Assembly (NCBI GenBank): GCA_015039365.1
Contig: WION01000024.1
Coordinates: 62,001-126,000 of the forward strand
Reading direction: 5' to 3'
DNA from: Amanita rubescens
Lineage: Eukaryota; Basidiomycota; Agaricomycetes; Agaricales; Amanitaceae
DNA length: 64,000 nt
Numbering within the stretch: position 1 is the stretch's first letter; every line of letters begins with the position of its first letter. Made by a program: the position numbers and the translations under genes. Below, in pieces: positions 10,951 to 23,472 of the stretch. Below the pieces are notes generated by a model. That model was not told the origin of the DNA, made no database searches, and was given only the letters and a program-made list of their open reading frames with translations.

Positions 10951-13319
10951 AAGTACATAGGTACTTAACCTAATGCTGCTTCTTTAATTCTTTTTCATAA
11001 TATTGTACAAGTTCTTGAAAATAGCTGGTAGCATCAACATCACGAATGCGTTTAAGCATTCTGTCATGGTGATCATCTGCCTTGGATTGGCGGAATTCTT
11101 CAAGCCATTTCTTATCAACTTGTGACATATTATTTTGGTGTCTTTTTAAGAATATTTGGGAATCATCAAAGACAATTCCCATTCTTTGTCTGAACTGAAC
11201 TACTTTATCATAACATAAATTTTTTGTCATGATATCTGCTACTTGTTCATTAGTTGGAATGTATGTAAGTCGAACTTTGTTATCTTCAACACATTCTCTA
11301 ATGTAATGATAGCGTATATCTATATGTTTACTTCTATGTTCTTGAGCCGGATTGGATGCAAGAAACATAGCTCCTTGATTGTCACAGCAAAGATCAATTG
11401 TTTTGATATCAAATGAAAATTCTTTCATTAATGATTCAATCCAAGCAATCTGACGTGAACAATCAGACATACACATATATTCAGCTTCAGTAGAGGAAAG
11501 TGCGACCGTCTTTTGTTTTCGTGAAACCCATGATATGGCTCCTCCAGCTAATAGCATAATATATCCGGTAACAGATTTTCTTGACATTTTATCTGCTGCC
11601 CAGTCTGCATCAGCAAAGGCGAGAAATCCTAATTTTGAAATTCCATTAAAAACTATTTTAGCTTTATCAGTTGTATTGACATGGCGTATAATATAAAGGG
11701 CCATGTGAATGTGAATTTCACTAGGGTTTGCACAGAATTGAGACATTAATATTACTTGATAAGTAATATCTGGTCTAGTTCCTAATGCAAGATATAACAA
11801 TGATCCTATTATTTGTTGAAATAAAGATATTGTTTCAGGTGAAGCTTGTTTATCATTAGGTACTGGTACATAACCAGCAGGGAGTGCTGTACGAGTTGGC
11901 TTTGCGTTTTCTTGACCAAAACGCTTAACAATTTTCTTGGCATAATCTTCTTGGTCAATAATAAGGGTTCTTCCTTCCTTATTGTAATTGACTCTCATAC
12001 CAAGATATTCTTTTACTTTACCAAGATCTGAACATTCCCAAAGTTTCATAAAAGCATCTTTAGCCTTTTTAACTTCTAAGGAATTTGATCCCATGAAAAG
12101 TATATCATCTACATATAGTACTATAACTATAATGGATTTATTATCTTTTCTGATGTAAATACCAGAATCAGATAAACAGCGATCAAATCCTAAACTTTTG
12201 AAGGATTTGTCTGCTTGTTTATTCCAAGCCCATGAGGCTTGTTTAAGGCCATAAATAGCCTTTTTAAGTCTATATACCTTCTTTTCTTGATTTTTGATTA
12301 CATAGCCTTCAGGTTGTGTCATATATACATCCGCTTCAAGATCTCCGTAAAGGAAGGCAGTCTTGACATCGAGTGCTTCTATATCCCAGTTTTCTAGCAC
12401 TGCAATGGCGAACAAAAGGCGAATGGTCTCATATCGAGCCACTGGTGAAAATGTTTCATTGTAATCAATCCCAGGTCTTTGCGAAAATCCTTTGGCTACT
12501 AAGCGAGCCTTTTTTCTGCCGTCGGATTTTAGTACAAACACCCATCGACATCTGATGGCTGTTCTACCAGGAGGAAGATCTGCTAATTCCCATATATTCC
12601 TAGCATTTAATGATTTAATCTCTTCATCCATAGAAACTTTCCATTTCTCATAGTTTGAAGGATTATTGATGCACATTTTACTAATGTCTCTATAGTCATA
12701 TGGAACAGTGTCATCATCTTTTGCATATATTGCCTGAGCAAATAAATGATGGACAAGTTCTGTACCATTTTCTTTAACTATTTTTTGTGTCCAAGTATTC
12801 ATTGCCTTTTGGTGATATTCTTTTAAGATGCGTATACTTGTAGCAGTATGTGTGATTTGAAATCTTAGAATATCTTCGACTTCTTTATCAGAAGAGGAAG
12901 ACTTTTGTTCTTCTAAATCTTTCAATAAATCAAACATAACATCTTTTTTATCTGAGATTTCTTTCTCTATCTCAAGAATAGGTTTATCACCATATATGTT
13001 ATCAGGTTGAATAACTGGAACCTTGAGACAATCAGATCGACGAGGTGGAATGTCAGGATCTCTGACAGTTCTAGTTCGACGAGTTTTTGGTCTAGGAGGT
13101 GGAGAAGGAGTTTTGTTCCTTCTTGATCCTATATAAGCATCTTCAAGATCCAAGTGAGGCTTGTCAATGGGTTGATCTGATTCAACACCCCTTGATTTGG
13201 TATCCTCATCTTTTTCTGATTTAACTGATTTAAAGGATTCTTTATCAGAACCATCATGATCAGAAGGATCATCATTATCGCTATTGTAAGGTCCAGAAGA
13301 CTTATTTTCTGGAAATGTC

Positions 13320-15591
13320 CAACACTTTACCCTCCCCCACGTGTCCTTGTGGACTCCTTGTGGACTCCCGGACTCCTCAGGACTCCTCAGGACTCCCTGT
13401 AGACTCCTGATAAATTGACATAAAATGCCAGGAGTGGACAAGGACTCCTTGTGGACTCCTTGTTCACTCCCTGTTCACTCCTCATTGACTGCAAAAAAGC
13501 AAAAAATGCCAGGAGTCATCCCACAAGGAGTGGACCAGGAGTCCCTGTGGAGTCCTGCTCACTCCTGGTTCAAAGCAAAAAAGTAGTAAGTAAAATTGCA
13601 AGGACTGGACAGGAGTCCCTGTGGAGTCCTGCTCACTCCCTGCTCACTTGTCATTACTGTAACAATGGCAACAGAAATCTGTTGCACTACAATGCTACAT
13701 AACAGTGAATCTAAATAACTTAGTACAAACCATTTAAAAACATCATCTGTGCCAATCAATACCAACACCATCACCACCACTATCATCATCACCATCCACC
13801 TGTGGCCCACTTTTTTCCTGCTCTGATTGTTTGTTGATGTAATATGCAGGAACCAGTTAAAATTGCTGCTAATCATCCTTTTCAGTATTTGCTCATAACC
13901 ACCTAGTAAGGCATTCAATGTTCACATGCCTGTGTATTGAAGGCACACATGTAACTGAGTCATATCTTCATTGAAACTTAATCCATCAGGATTCCTACTC
14001 ATTCCCAGCCATTCCTATTGCATCCTATGTAAGTAAGACTGACATCACCAGTACTTTACACTCATGTGCAATTTCATGCTGCTTTCCAAATTTCAGGTGG
14101 GCATGCATGTTGTTTGGCAATGTTTATACTTGCAATAAAATCCTGAAAATTCATATGATCCAGGTCATATAGGACTTATTGTAAGACCAAATAATGCTGA
14201 GTACTTGAAATGTTTGCAAAAGACCTTTTCAGATGTGAGTGTGAGGAAATTGTAAAGTCTGAAAATAATCTTGAAAATGTCCCATGTGATCAAGGACATG
14301 CAAGAATTATGATGCCAAACTAAATAAGCTAAAATGTGAATGCAAAAAGTCTGTTTGTCTTTTGGTTTTGCCACTCCATGTGTGACCACCTGCAAAGTCA
14401 ATTTAGGAGGGGTGTCTGGTGATGATCAAGTTTGGTCAGTTTTAGGAAGTTGGGGTTGCTGGTGGCTATGAGTGACTGGAAGTGCTGGAAGTCAGTTGCA
14501 GTGACTTCAATGTGCAATGGTTTGGAGTAGCATCAGAAAACATGCCAAAAATCTGACATCTGATGGTGTCTGATTCCTTCCTGATCATCTTTGTTATGTG
14601 CATGGTGTTTGTACATGGAAATTGCTGCCATCTTAAAGTTGTGTTACAAAACATCACAGGGCTCAGCTCCGTTATAAGATGGAGCATCATTTCATTCAGC
14701 CTTGGAACTGGTTGTTTGATTGTCTGACAATCAGATGTCATCAGTTAATATCAGACAACAGACAACCAGTGTTTCAGACACTGTCAGACCATCACCATCA
14801 GACAACCAGTGTTCCAGCACAAGTCAGGCAATCAGAAAATCAGATCAGGTTCAAAAGACTGGTGTTCAAAACAGTACTTTGCAAGTATCTTGAGTTTGGC
14901 AGCATTTGGCACTGCAATTCTTGCACAGATGTGATCACATGATTTTTTGGGATTTTTGAGAATTTTTTTGATTTTTTTGATTTTTTTCAAAGCTATGTTT
15001 GAAAATGTATTTTGCAAATATCTCATGTTTGACTTTATTTGGCATTATGATTGTTGCATATTCTGAATCACAAAAGCTAGGCGCATCTTTTTTGTCACAG
15101 TCACATATTACATAATGTCACACTTCTATAAAAGGAAATTTTAATTTTGTTATATTTTATCTTATCTTATCTAGGCCATCATATTACTTAAGCTGCCTAT
15201 CATCTATCTATCTATCTAATCTTATCTCCACTACCCCCCCTTTTCCCGAGGGGGTGCTGGGGGATATGTGCCAGATGCCCCCTCCTTATATACCTGTGGG
15301 CCTGCGCACAGACCAACTGGTCATGTCACATGACCACATAAACAGGAATGAAACAAGGAGTCCTTACACTCCTTGTGGACTCCTCATACAGGGAGTCCAG
15401 AGGAGTCCCGGGAGTCTACCAGGAGTCTACCAGGAGTCCCAGCTCACTCCCGGTACATTTTGGCTGGGATGAGGGGTCTTCCAGGGAGGTGGGAGTCCCT
15501 CTGGAGTCCCAGGAATTCCCGGGAATTCCCGGGAGTGAGCCAGGAGTCCTCAGGAGTCTACAAGGAACGCGTGGGGGAAGGTAAAGACCTC
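13320..15591 (-). mobile_element. K1 copy 1: non-autonomous CxC6-derived DNA transposon (2272 bp)
   Basis: Inserted in copia pol with exact 8-bp TSDs GAAATGTC (13312-13319 and 15592-15599). The ends are inverted: CTTTACCCTCCCCCACG at the left and the reverse complement of CTTTACCTTCCCCCACG at the right, followed by arrays of GGACTCC/GGAGTCC motifs on both sides. It has no complete gene. A decayed CxC6 3' end lies at about 13838-13950. Near-identical copies are at 29013-31280 and 44607-46878. The right arm also has a (TCTA)n run and T-rich DNA. Confidence 0.93.
13838..13950 (-). pseudogene. CxC6 transposase 3'-end relic in K1 copy 1
   Basis: The minus strand reads ACE, then after a 1-nt deletion LNALLGGYEQILKRM and NFNWFLH. 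The intact gene of E reads ACEQLNAWLGGFDHIIRRM and NFNWFLH at 57379-57465. DNA similarity extends upstream through the segment encoding YNTQ. The reading frame is otherwise lost. This ties K1 to an E-like parent. Confidence 0.8.
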
Positions 15592-18500
15592 GAAATGTCT
15601 TCCTTTTATCAATCTCATCTGAATCGATAAATGGGTTAAGATCTTCTTCTTCCTGAATAGGACTGAGTTTATCAAGATTCTTGGTTGCTATACTTTTAGT
15701 TTTGCTCTCTCTAGGGAATTTGGATTCATTGAATTGTGCTTGGGTGGATATGACGAGTTTGTTATCATGTGTCATGAAGCGGTATGCTTTTGCATTCGGT
15801 TCATATCCAATAAATGTCATCTCTTCTGATTTTGGAGACAACTTGTTTTTGCGCAATTCTTTTGGGATAAAGACCCAAGCAGTGCATCCAAATACTTTGA
15901 AGTATGAAACATCAGGTTTATCCATTGTTAGATTTTGTACTGGTGTAGACCAGTCTGTACGTCTAAGTGGAGTACGATTGTAAATATGTACGGAGGTTTC
16001 AATCGCAAAATTCCACCAAGACTGTGGACATGAAGCATGTAGACGCATTGCTTCACTTTTTTCTCTAAGTGTTCTATTAATCCTTTCTGCACGACCATTT
16101 TGTTGATGTATGTGTGGTGTGTTAAGTTGATGTGTAATACCATTGGTTTTTAAGTATTCTTCAAACGTCTTTGATGTAAACTCCCCCCCTCGATCGGAAC
16201 GGAGTGAAACGATTGAAGTAGAATACATATTTTGAATATAAGTATACCAATGTTTAAAAGAGGTAAAAGCATCTGACTTCTTTTGAAGTAAAAGTGTCCA
16301 TACATGAGATGTATAATCGTCTAACAAGACCATTATATATTTATGTTTATTATATGATGGAACAGGCATTTCCATCAAATCGGTATGAACTAGTTCAAAT
16401 GGTTTTGAAGCTCTTTTATCTGTATCAGGAAAGCTTTGTGAAACAGCTTTACCTTTAACACATCCTTTACAAGGATCATTAGTGGTGGGTAAGGGTAACC
16501 TGGGTGGGAAACCCTTAAGAGATTTATTGCCCATTTTAATTATTTGTTTAGAAGGATGTCCTAGACGTTGATGCCAAATTTCCCAATTGATCACATTATG
16601 CGTCGGGACTAGTAAGCTCCAAGCTTTTGGCTTATAAATATCGCCATTAATCCACATTAATGTGTCATCGCCTAAGGCGGGTGTTCCTTCGATGTAAGGA
16701 ACATCAGGAGAATGTTTGAGACTAAAAATAATTTTCTTGTTATCTTGTCTTGCAATTAATCCTTGTTTGCACAAGGTTCCATTGCTTATTAATCTAAGTA
16801 TTGCGCTTGGCATGTAGAGAACAGGATGTAATCGAATTTGGTTCACTGTGCCATTTGATAGTTGATGTGAAAGTATAACAGTACCTTCACCTAATATTTG
16901 TGATTGTGAATCAGCGGTTATTGCCATACGTGGAGTATCATACTCTGTATAGTCTACAAAATCACTTTTATTGAAAGTAAAGTGATCTGATGCACCGGAA
17001 TCACACATCCAAATACAATCATTTCTGAATGCGCTAAAGCATTTATAACAGTTGCATGATGATGTTTTCTTACAAAGGGTAAGCTCAGGATCGAACATTT
17101 TGCCCAAGTTTATACTTGGAAAAGCAGAATAACCATTATTTATAGAATTTTCATCTATATAAGATAAAGGACTAATAGATCCTGGGGATCTATCGTCTAC
17201 AATTGGAAATTCTATATAACTTAAACTATTACGATGAGGAAATTCTTCAGAACTTGGTGAAAATTCTATTAAATCGGCTTCAGAACTTGTTATAAGTTCT
17301 GTTGAGTCGACTAAGGTATCTTCTTTATCAGAAAATCCTTGAGAATCACTGTTTTCGAAATTAATTTGAATTTCGTCAGAAGAATTACTATTACCTTCAT
17401 CGTTTGTGAGGTGTACTACCTCATCGTTAAGGAGTGCATTGATCATGTCAATTACCCCTATAATAGTATTTTTGTTAGTTCGATCATATAAAGCCTGTTG
17501 TTTACAATATTTGGCATGAGCCTCTAATTGTTTCACATACCCTTCGTAATCATATTGGAAATCTTGGTCATTTCCTAATGATATTTGATCATCATCATCT
17601 TCAACTGTTGCGCGTGCCTTTCCTTTGTCCTTAGGAAGGTTGACAATTGGAAGTGTATTAACATCCAAGTCATTATTAATATCTGACACTTGTCCGTTGT
17701 CAGATTGAGGTGGAGTAGGCCAAACTACTTTCACCCTTGTACCTTTGTAAGTCCATTTTGGTTTGGACTCACTTTCTGTATCAGCGTAATTAGGATCACC
17801 TAATTCTTGATTCCAAGAATTTTCATATTCGTTAGGTAAATTTTCATTATCCTGAATAGGATAATAAGTCCTAACATTTGGTGGTTCTATACGAGATTTT
17901 AAAGGTAAAGCTATGGCAGGTGATGCCATTGAAGAACCAGTGGCAGCTTGTGCCATCGCAGCTCTTTTAGTCATTTTTTGCTTTAACTTTGTTTCTTTAT
18001 TACGCTCATTGTTAGGCCCTTTCTTTTGATTAGGCATTTGGCCATGCCATTGTGCGTGAGCCTGAGGTACAGGTGGTTGAGGTTGACGAGTTTTTGGCCG
18101 GAAGTTTGGTTTAAAACCTCCACGACCACGTCCGCGACCTCTATTACCGGTATATGGCCTATAGGATCCTGATGAGGATCCTCCTGTATTAGAACTATTA
18201 CCATAGTTTTGTCCTTGCCATTTAGGGCGAGGATGTCCCTGGTTTAAATTAGTTCTAGCCATATTAGCAGTAATGGTTTTGCTGCTGAAAGATTTCTTTC
18301 TGCGCCATTCTTCTACTATTCTAGGTATTATTTTAGCCATTGAAATATCTTTTGGTTCAATGCTAGCTAATAATACCGATGACATGTTATCCCAATGCTT
18401 TCCTAGAGCATTTAAGAGTAACATACATTGCATGTCATCTGGGATAGTTATTTTATGCGTAGAAAGTTTACTAAGTGCATCCTGAAATTTTTGGATTGCA

Positions 18501-19373
18501 ATAGTAGGATCATGTCGATCATCAAATTTCCATTGAAGGACTTCTTTGAATTCGACATATATACCAGCTAATCCTGGTGTACCAAACTGTTTTTTAAGTT
18601 TAGCCCAAAAGGATTTAGCTGTGTCAACAGGATCCTGAAGATGACGGAAAGTAGGACTGAGCTTAAGTGTTATTATACCTAAAGCTTCTTTGTCATCTTT
18701 AAGATCTTGTTCGTAATCTTTCTTTTTATCTTTAATAATATCCCTGGTGACTGCCGTCGTTGCGGCATTGGAGAGAGCAGTGACCTCTGATTCCGTGGGA
18801 GCTGGTGCCATTTCGAAGGTAGTCGATATGACTCCGTCAATTCCTCGAGTCTGTAAATATGCGATGATATTTGTCTCGAAAGTGTGCCAGTTTGTTCCAT
18901 TGAATACTGGAACTGAGTCTGCAATGCTACGAGTTGAAGTAGAAGCTGACATTGTATTGCTAATAGTTCTTCGGTTGTTAAAATTTTTTCTAAAAGATAG
19001 AAGTGATTAGCATTTATACTATACAATTGGCGCTATGTTGATGACAAGTTCTTTGAAATTTCTTATCAATTTTCATGTCCATGTCCAAGTTTCCAAAAGG
19101 TAAGGCTTAATTTACTAGATACTTTTACAGTTTCTCTACTATTTAGTATCTATAAATTATTCGGCCTTGAGTCAAAAGATATAAATATCCTTTATTTCAT
19201 CAAAGTTCATTTATTAAACTTTGTACGAAAATAAAGGCCCGACGAATCTTCCTCACTTGTTCTTCCCTTACCTTTTCAGGATTGGGAATGCAAGTGTGAA
19301 TATTCTTTTTCCCTTCTCTGGGAGTCGGTCGTATTTGATTCCACCGATCTGGATTTGATCTGGTGGGTTCCTT

Positions 19374-20501
19374 TCAACGCTCAGCTGTATGAGACTTTAG
19401 TGAATTTGTATAAGTCTCTCTATAAGGTTTATTTACCTTAGTAGATGCCTCTTTTGCATGTACCGGATTTTGCTTTGGAACAAAGCTTTTGTTCTTGTTC
19501 CCCTTAAACTGTGAGTACTGGTTCCCTTCAGCATAATGCCTTTGGGGCCTTTCTGCGACCGGTAATCCGCAGGAGGCTCTCCAAAGCTTGTAGGAATCCG
19601 AATCATTTGGGTTCGGATTGTAGACGAATCTTTCCCACAAATGGGTGTTCCATCCTCTACGCATTTGCTCAGTAATTGGTTTCCTAACTCTGAAGATAAT
19701 GATTGGGGTGAATTGCCCCAATTTGATGGTATCTTCGGAACTAAGGTTCCAATCACTGCATGAGGTTCCGCCCAACTTAATTCCATGGGGACAGTTCTGA
19801 ACTTTGCTCCAAGTTGGAGTATGATGAACCTTGGGGAATTCTCGACGAGATCCTCCCTCTTTAAGGATCTGTGCAAAATTAGGCACAGTCACTTTCTGAA
19901 CACTAGGTACAAACCTAGGTCCCGTCGTCCCAACAGGTGATTGAGACGACGATGATGATTCAGAAACAATAGGGTCATCATTCTTTCCTAATGGAGAAGG
20001 AGAAGGTGTAAACCTTCTTTTATTTTCCATATTCCTGAATTCATCAAGAATATGGTTATTCAGAGTTTTAGGACCGGAACGTCCTACCCAAGATGGAAAC
20101 ATACTATTATAATGCTTAATTTCATTATATAGTATTGGGTCAGAAGCCTTCAGGTTTTTAACCTGAGGAAGGGGAGCAGTGGGACACAGAATCTTCGGTT
20201 TATTATCCGAAGGGGAATCAGCAAAAGTAACTTTTTTCTTTCCTTTTGTGACGACAGTAAAACCATCGTCACCTTGTCCTAAGACCTTTTCCATTATTTG
20301 GACAAATTCGTCATTAGGCATATCTACCAGTTGATCTTCAGGGAAGATCTGGAACGTATTTCCACTGGCAAAATCGTGGAAAGAATATTTTCCAGGCATA
20401 GCAGCCTGGGCAGAGGAAACCGAAACAAATTTTACGGCAACAGCCGAAAAGGATTTGGCCTTGGAGCCAGACGCAACGTTGGAGTTTGCGGAGGGGGACA
20501 T
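19374..20501 (-). CDS. Extra ORF upstream of copia gag-pol (375 aa)
   Basis: I do not recognise this protein. The ATG at 20501 (MSPSANSN) is preferred over an earlier in-frame codon at 20549. It is hydrophilic and rich in Ser, Pro, Lys and Asn. An N-terminal segment is followed by a basic block (VTKGKKKVTF, about residue 90), a Ser-rich linker (SESSSSSQSP), a WxxHLWERF/YKLWR tryptophan-containing C-terminal part, and a basic tail. There is no zinc knuckle, protease or integrase motif. It lies between the 5' LTR and gag-pol on the same strand, 421 nt before the gag start, and has no internal stop. It is probably expressed from the element. It could be an RNA-binding or second Gag-like protein. 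Confidence 0.6.
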   Translation of the reverse strand: MSPSANSNVASGSKAKSFSAVAVKFVSVSSAQAAMPGKYSFHDFASGNTFQIFPEDQLVDMPNDEFVQIMEKVLGQGDDGFTVVTKGKKKVTFADSPSDNKPKILCPTAPLPQVKNLKASDPILYNEIKHYNSMFPSWVGRSGPKTLNNHILDEFRNMENKRRFTPSPSPLGKNDDPIVSESSSSSQSPVGTTGPRFVPSVQKVTVPNFAQILKEGGSRREFPKVHHTPTWSKVQNCPHGIKLGGTSCSDWNLSSEDTIKLGQFTPIIIFRVRKPITEQMRRGWNTHLWERFVYNPNPNDSDSYKLWRASCGLPVAERPQRHYAEGNQYSQFKGNKNKSFVPKQNPVHAKEASTKVNKPYRETYTNSLKSHTAER

Positions 20502-20549
20502 GGTAAAAATTTGATAAAAAACTTCTAAAGAAAAATATGTCAGCAACAA

Positions 20550-21956
20550 GAACGAAACGGCGTTTTAAGGCAGTTGTTCTCTAATTAAGGAAAAGGACTC
20601 AATCAAGTATGGACTTGACCAGGCCAACGCTGGGCTTATAGCCAATCAGCTATCTTGACACACATGATTCTTGGTTCGATTACTTGATGATGATGTTTGG
20701 GGTTGATGATTCATTTAAGAGTTAGAATGCGCCGCATTATGTAGTGTTGCCCAAAGGAGAATATAGGTGGATCATGGGATGATGTAGAAATCATATAAAC
20801 ATGTCCGTGGAATGACCATTGCAGGTGTCAATCCGCCTATCATATTATCTGTCCACATTCATGGAGGCAACGCCAAAACATTTATTCCCAGCAAATGAGA
20901 TCTACAAGGTAAAAACCTTCAGGTCAAATGCCACGACATCAATTTTGAACGCTGTCAGCTCTCTCCGTATAGAAGGGTCCAAATAATATGAGTTTTTCGT
21001 ATTCTCCAACAATGCGTAGGACTATTTTGATGTTCTGCTAGGTCGCGTGTCTTTGCTAGTGACACTATATGACTGACATCAAAAAGGAAGTCCATCTAGG
21101 GTAGCACTGGCCACTAGTCGTTATATCATTTAATCGAATGGCCAACTCGTGACTCGCATTCGTAATGAATCTAACATCCTAGCAGTTGGGATAATAGCAT
21201 AACTTTCTAACATAATCTCTATGATGAATCATCCCTCTCTAACAACCTATTGGGTCTCAATCCCCAACTAGGTATCTAGGTATGCGGACGTATTTTAACG
21301 ATAGTTATACTAATAACCGCTGGGTTACAGCTGAGTTATTCTGGCTATAGAAACTCCTTAAGGGGTAGTTTCTGTTCGGCAGAGTGTACTATCCACAATG
21401 GGATATCATCTCACCGCTATACTAGAATTTATTGTACTCTATTTATGTAAATAAGGGATCGAAAATCCCTATGATGGTATAACATGGTTCAATACATCCA
21501 ATCACATCACACTGCCCAAGTGAATACAGTGTGGGACGCCGAAGTTGCTATGTTCAACTTCGGAAAACAACCCATGGGATCATTCCCCCATGGTAGTACC
21601 CTATTTTATCTCCGGATTATAAGGAATCTAACCGGTGTCCGACCTATCAGGAGGACAAGTCCAAGTATTGTGACCGCTCTTCAGCATCTGCCTTGGACAG
21701 GCATACCCTTATCTCTGGGTGTAGAGAGGTCCCCATTAGCCCTTGGGTCCGGGCATCATCATTGTTCTCTTAACCCATCGACGCAGAGTCGAAACGGGGG
21801 TTAGCCAAGCACCAATATTAGATATACAAGATACAGGATAGGTAACATGTGCGCTACCCGAACTAATACCTTTGTTACCTTAAACCGTTGTAACGACAAC
21901 GGCGGTCTTGAGCGTTCATGTGTGAAGACAACATGACCGACCAGCCAAAGGCTGTT
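20550..21956 (-). other. Copia long leader (1.4 kb)
   Basis: This region between primer site and first ORF has no convincing ORF on either strand. Short frames such as 21484-21804 look accidental. The length is far beyond the usual copia leader. I see no clear repeat or RNA gene in it. Confidence 0.6.
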
Positions 21957-21974
21957 GGTCCGGGGCCCATAACC
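21957..21974 (-). promoter_or_regulatory. Copia primer-binding site, half-tRNA-iMet type
   Basis: Directly after the 5' LTR the minus strand reads GGTTATGGGCCCCGGACC. Its complement contains GGGCCCATAACC, resembling the anticodon arm (CAU) of initiator tRNA-Met. Drosophila copia is known to prime from a half tRNA-iMet with a very similar site. Function is inferred from position and similarity. Confidence 0.65.
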
Positions 21975-22607
21975 TGACGAAGTTGGGTTCTCCTCATCAT
22001 GGAGTCCAACGCAGCAGCGCAGCGCATGTGACTGAGTAAGGAACCGACTTACTGTGAAGGTAGGAGTGTGTGAGGGACTTTATAGGAGCTAGAGGCTCAA
22101 CTATAAGATGTGGAGATGAGAGTAAGAAGTTAGGAGGATACGATGAATTGTCCCTCCTTATATATTGTCTGAGATACAAATAAGTGTAAACTATGCTATC
22201 TACGGACCTTATCCTATTGGATGATAAGGTGTGTATTGTATTACACAGCTATCGTCATATTGACTCATCATATGACAATATGTGAGTCATAACGTATCAT
22301 ATGATCTATTCCTAGTCATAATGATTGACAGAAATTATAGGGTTCTGTCATATCTGACATATTGCTGTATGACAGATATTATAGAGTTCATTCTTGACAG
22401 ATTGCTGTAGAATGACGATATATGATTCTTAAGGAATCATATCTAGTAACTATGACGCAAGCGTATTTATATCTACTTAATCTATACTAATGGAGATAGA
22501 TAAGATCATACTATCTTATCTTAGGATAAGATAAGATAATCTGATAAGATAAGAAAATATCTACGATATATTATCATTATAATATATGGTTTTATATATT
22601 TTCATCA
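21975..22607 (-). repeat. Copia 5' LTR
   Basis: This 633-bp repeat is the partner of 10329-10938, followed by the TSD GCCTC at 22608-22612. Confidence 0.93.
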
Positions 22608-22612
22608 GCCTC

Positions 22613-23464
22613 AACGTACCCCCATGCCCACGGTAACACCTAGACGAACTGCCGACCACCGTGTCCACGGTGTTGGCTGTTAAATATAGAATTATATTTA
22701 TAGAATGATTAACTACTGATTGACTACAATCAATGTTACTCATATCGCTCACGTCATCCTTTATGTATGACATAGAGATGACATCATAATGACTTCATTA
22801 TGATATCATAGTGACATCATGATAGACTCATGATCGCACCTTATGGTGTGCTTAGCACGCCATATCTTCCCATCTATACTATACGCTTACACATATGTAG
22901 ACACATATTTGTTCTCTCTTAGTATATAAACCTGTCCTATATCGTAGAATAGGACAATCCATTCTCTTCCTCTTACTATCACTACTACGCCGAAGGGTAG
23001 TGCTAAGATCATATCGCAATAGGTAAGCTATTGCACCTGCTCATGCTGTGGACATGCTCTCGCGTGCACCTGTCTTCTTCGTCATTGGCCGCTACCACTG
23101 TCACTGTTGCTACTTGTTTTCATTCTGACTTGCGGGTGCGCCACCGCTGTACCTGTTTCGATTGTGGTTATGGCCATAGCACGGAGTGAATGCCTATGCC
23201 TATGCTGCAAGTGCAGCAAAACATCGGTTGCTGTAAGACTGGAAGTTGGCGTAAAGAAAGAAGTGGATACTTACAGGGCAATTTTTCTAACGAGTCCCCA
23301 CAACCGACCCATGGGTCACTAGACAAACAAGTTGTTCGGTTTGCCTGCGTTCAACAGTAAGCTGGTGATTTTCTGAGCTACAACTTCGCCTGGGAGCTCA
23401 ATGCGGTGTTTTACAACAGGGTCTGGCCTTTCTCTTTATTTCATCCGGCAGATCAGGATGGCCT
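22613..23464. other. Unassigned sequence between copia and A1
   Basis: AT-rich at its left, with AGTATATAAACC near 22919 resembling a TATA box and a TGTTGGCTGTTAAATA start near 22672 that could be an LTR fragment without partner. No gene model is supported. It flanks foldback element A1. Confidence 0.3.
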
Positions 23465-23472
23465 CGGAAAAA

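Larger units (their letters stand above)
10970..18952 (-). pseudogene. Copia gag-pol polyprotein, split by K1 insertion
   Basis: Two frame segments (18952-15592 and 13319-10970) join in frame when K1 and one TSD copy are removed, giving about 1,900 codons. Order: Gag (UBN2/retrotran_gag type, N-terminal 230 residues), an RG-rich basic stretch (RGRGRGRGG), aspartic protease with CDSGASDHF (about 17005), GAG-pre-integrase HHCC (about 16450-16570), integrase core with catalytic D (HTDLMEM, about 16380), D (SDRGGEF, about 16198) and E (NGRAERINR, about 16090), RT with YVDD (about 12110), and copia RNase H (SSTEAEYM, about 11490). No CCHC zinc knuckle is visible, and the RG stretch may replace it. 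There are no other stops. Without K1 it would appear functional. In the genome it is broken. Confidence 0.93.
10329..22607 (-). mobile_element. Complete Ty1/copia retrotransposon, interrupted by K1 copy 1
   Basis: LTRs of 610 bp (10329-10938) and 633 bp (21975-22607) have TGATGAA/TTCGTCA ends and flank the element. The 5-bp TSD GCCTC is present on both sides (10324-10328 and 22608-22612). The order on the minus strand is 5' LTR, half-tRNA primer site, 1.4-kb leader, an extra 375-aa ORF, gag-pol, polypurine tract, 3' LTR. After removing K1 (13320-15591) the element is about 10 kb, roughly twice the usual copia length. The two LTRs differ by one indel of about 28 bp and a handful of substitutions, so insertion was fairly recent, and K1 landed later. 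Confidence 0.93.

Noticed and set aside
15190..15225. Short regular repeats that could suggest a CRISPR array or satellite
   Set aside because: A (TCTA)n microsatellite inside K1. CRISPR is not expected in a fungal nuclear genome, and no spacer structure exists.
15348..15630. Repetitive Gly/Pro/Ser/Arg ORFs near K1 right ends
   Set aside because: These are translations of the GGAGTCC subterminal arrays, repeated in all three K1 copies.
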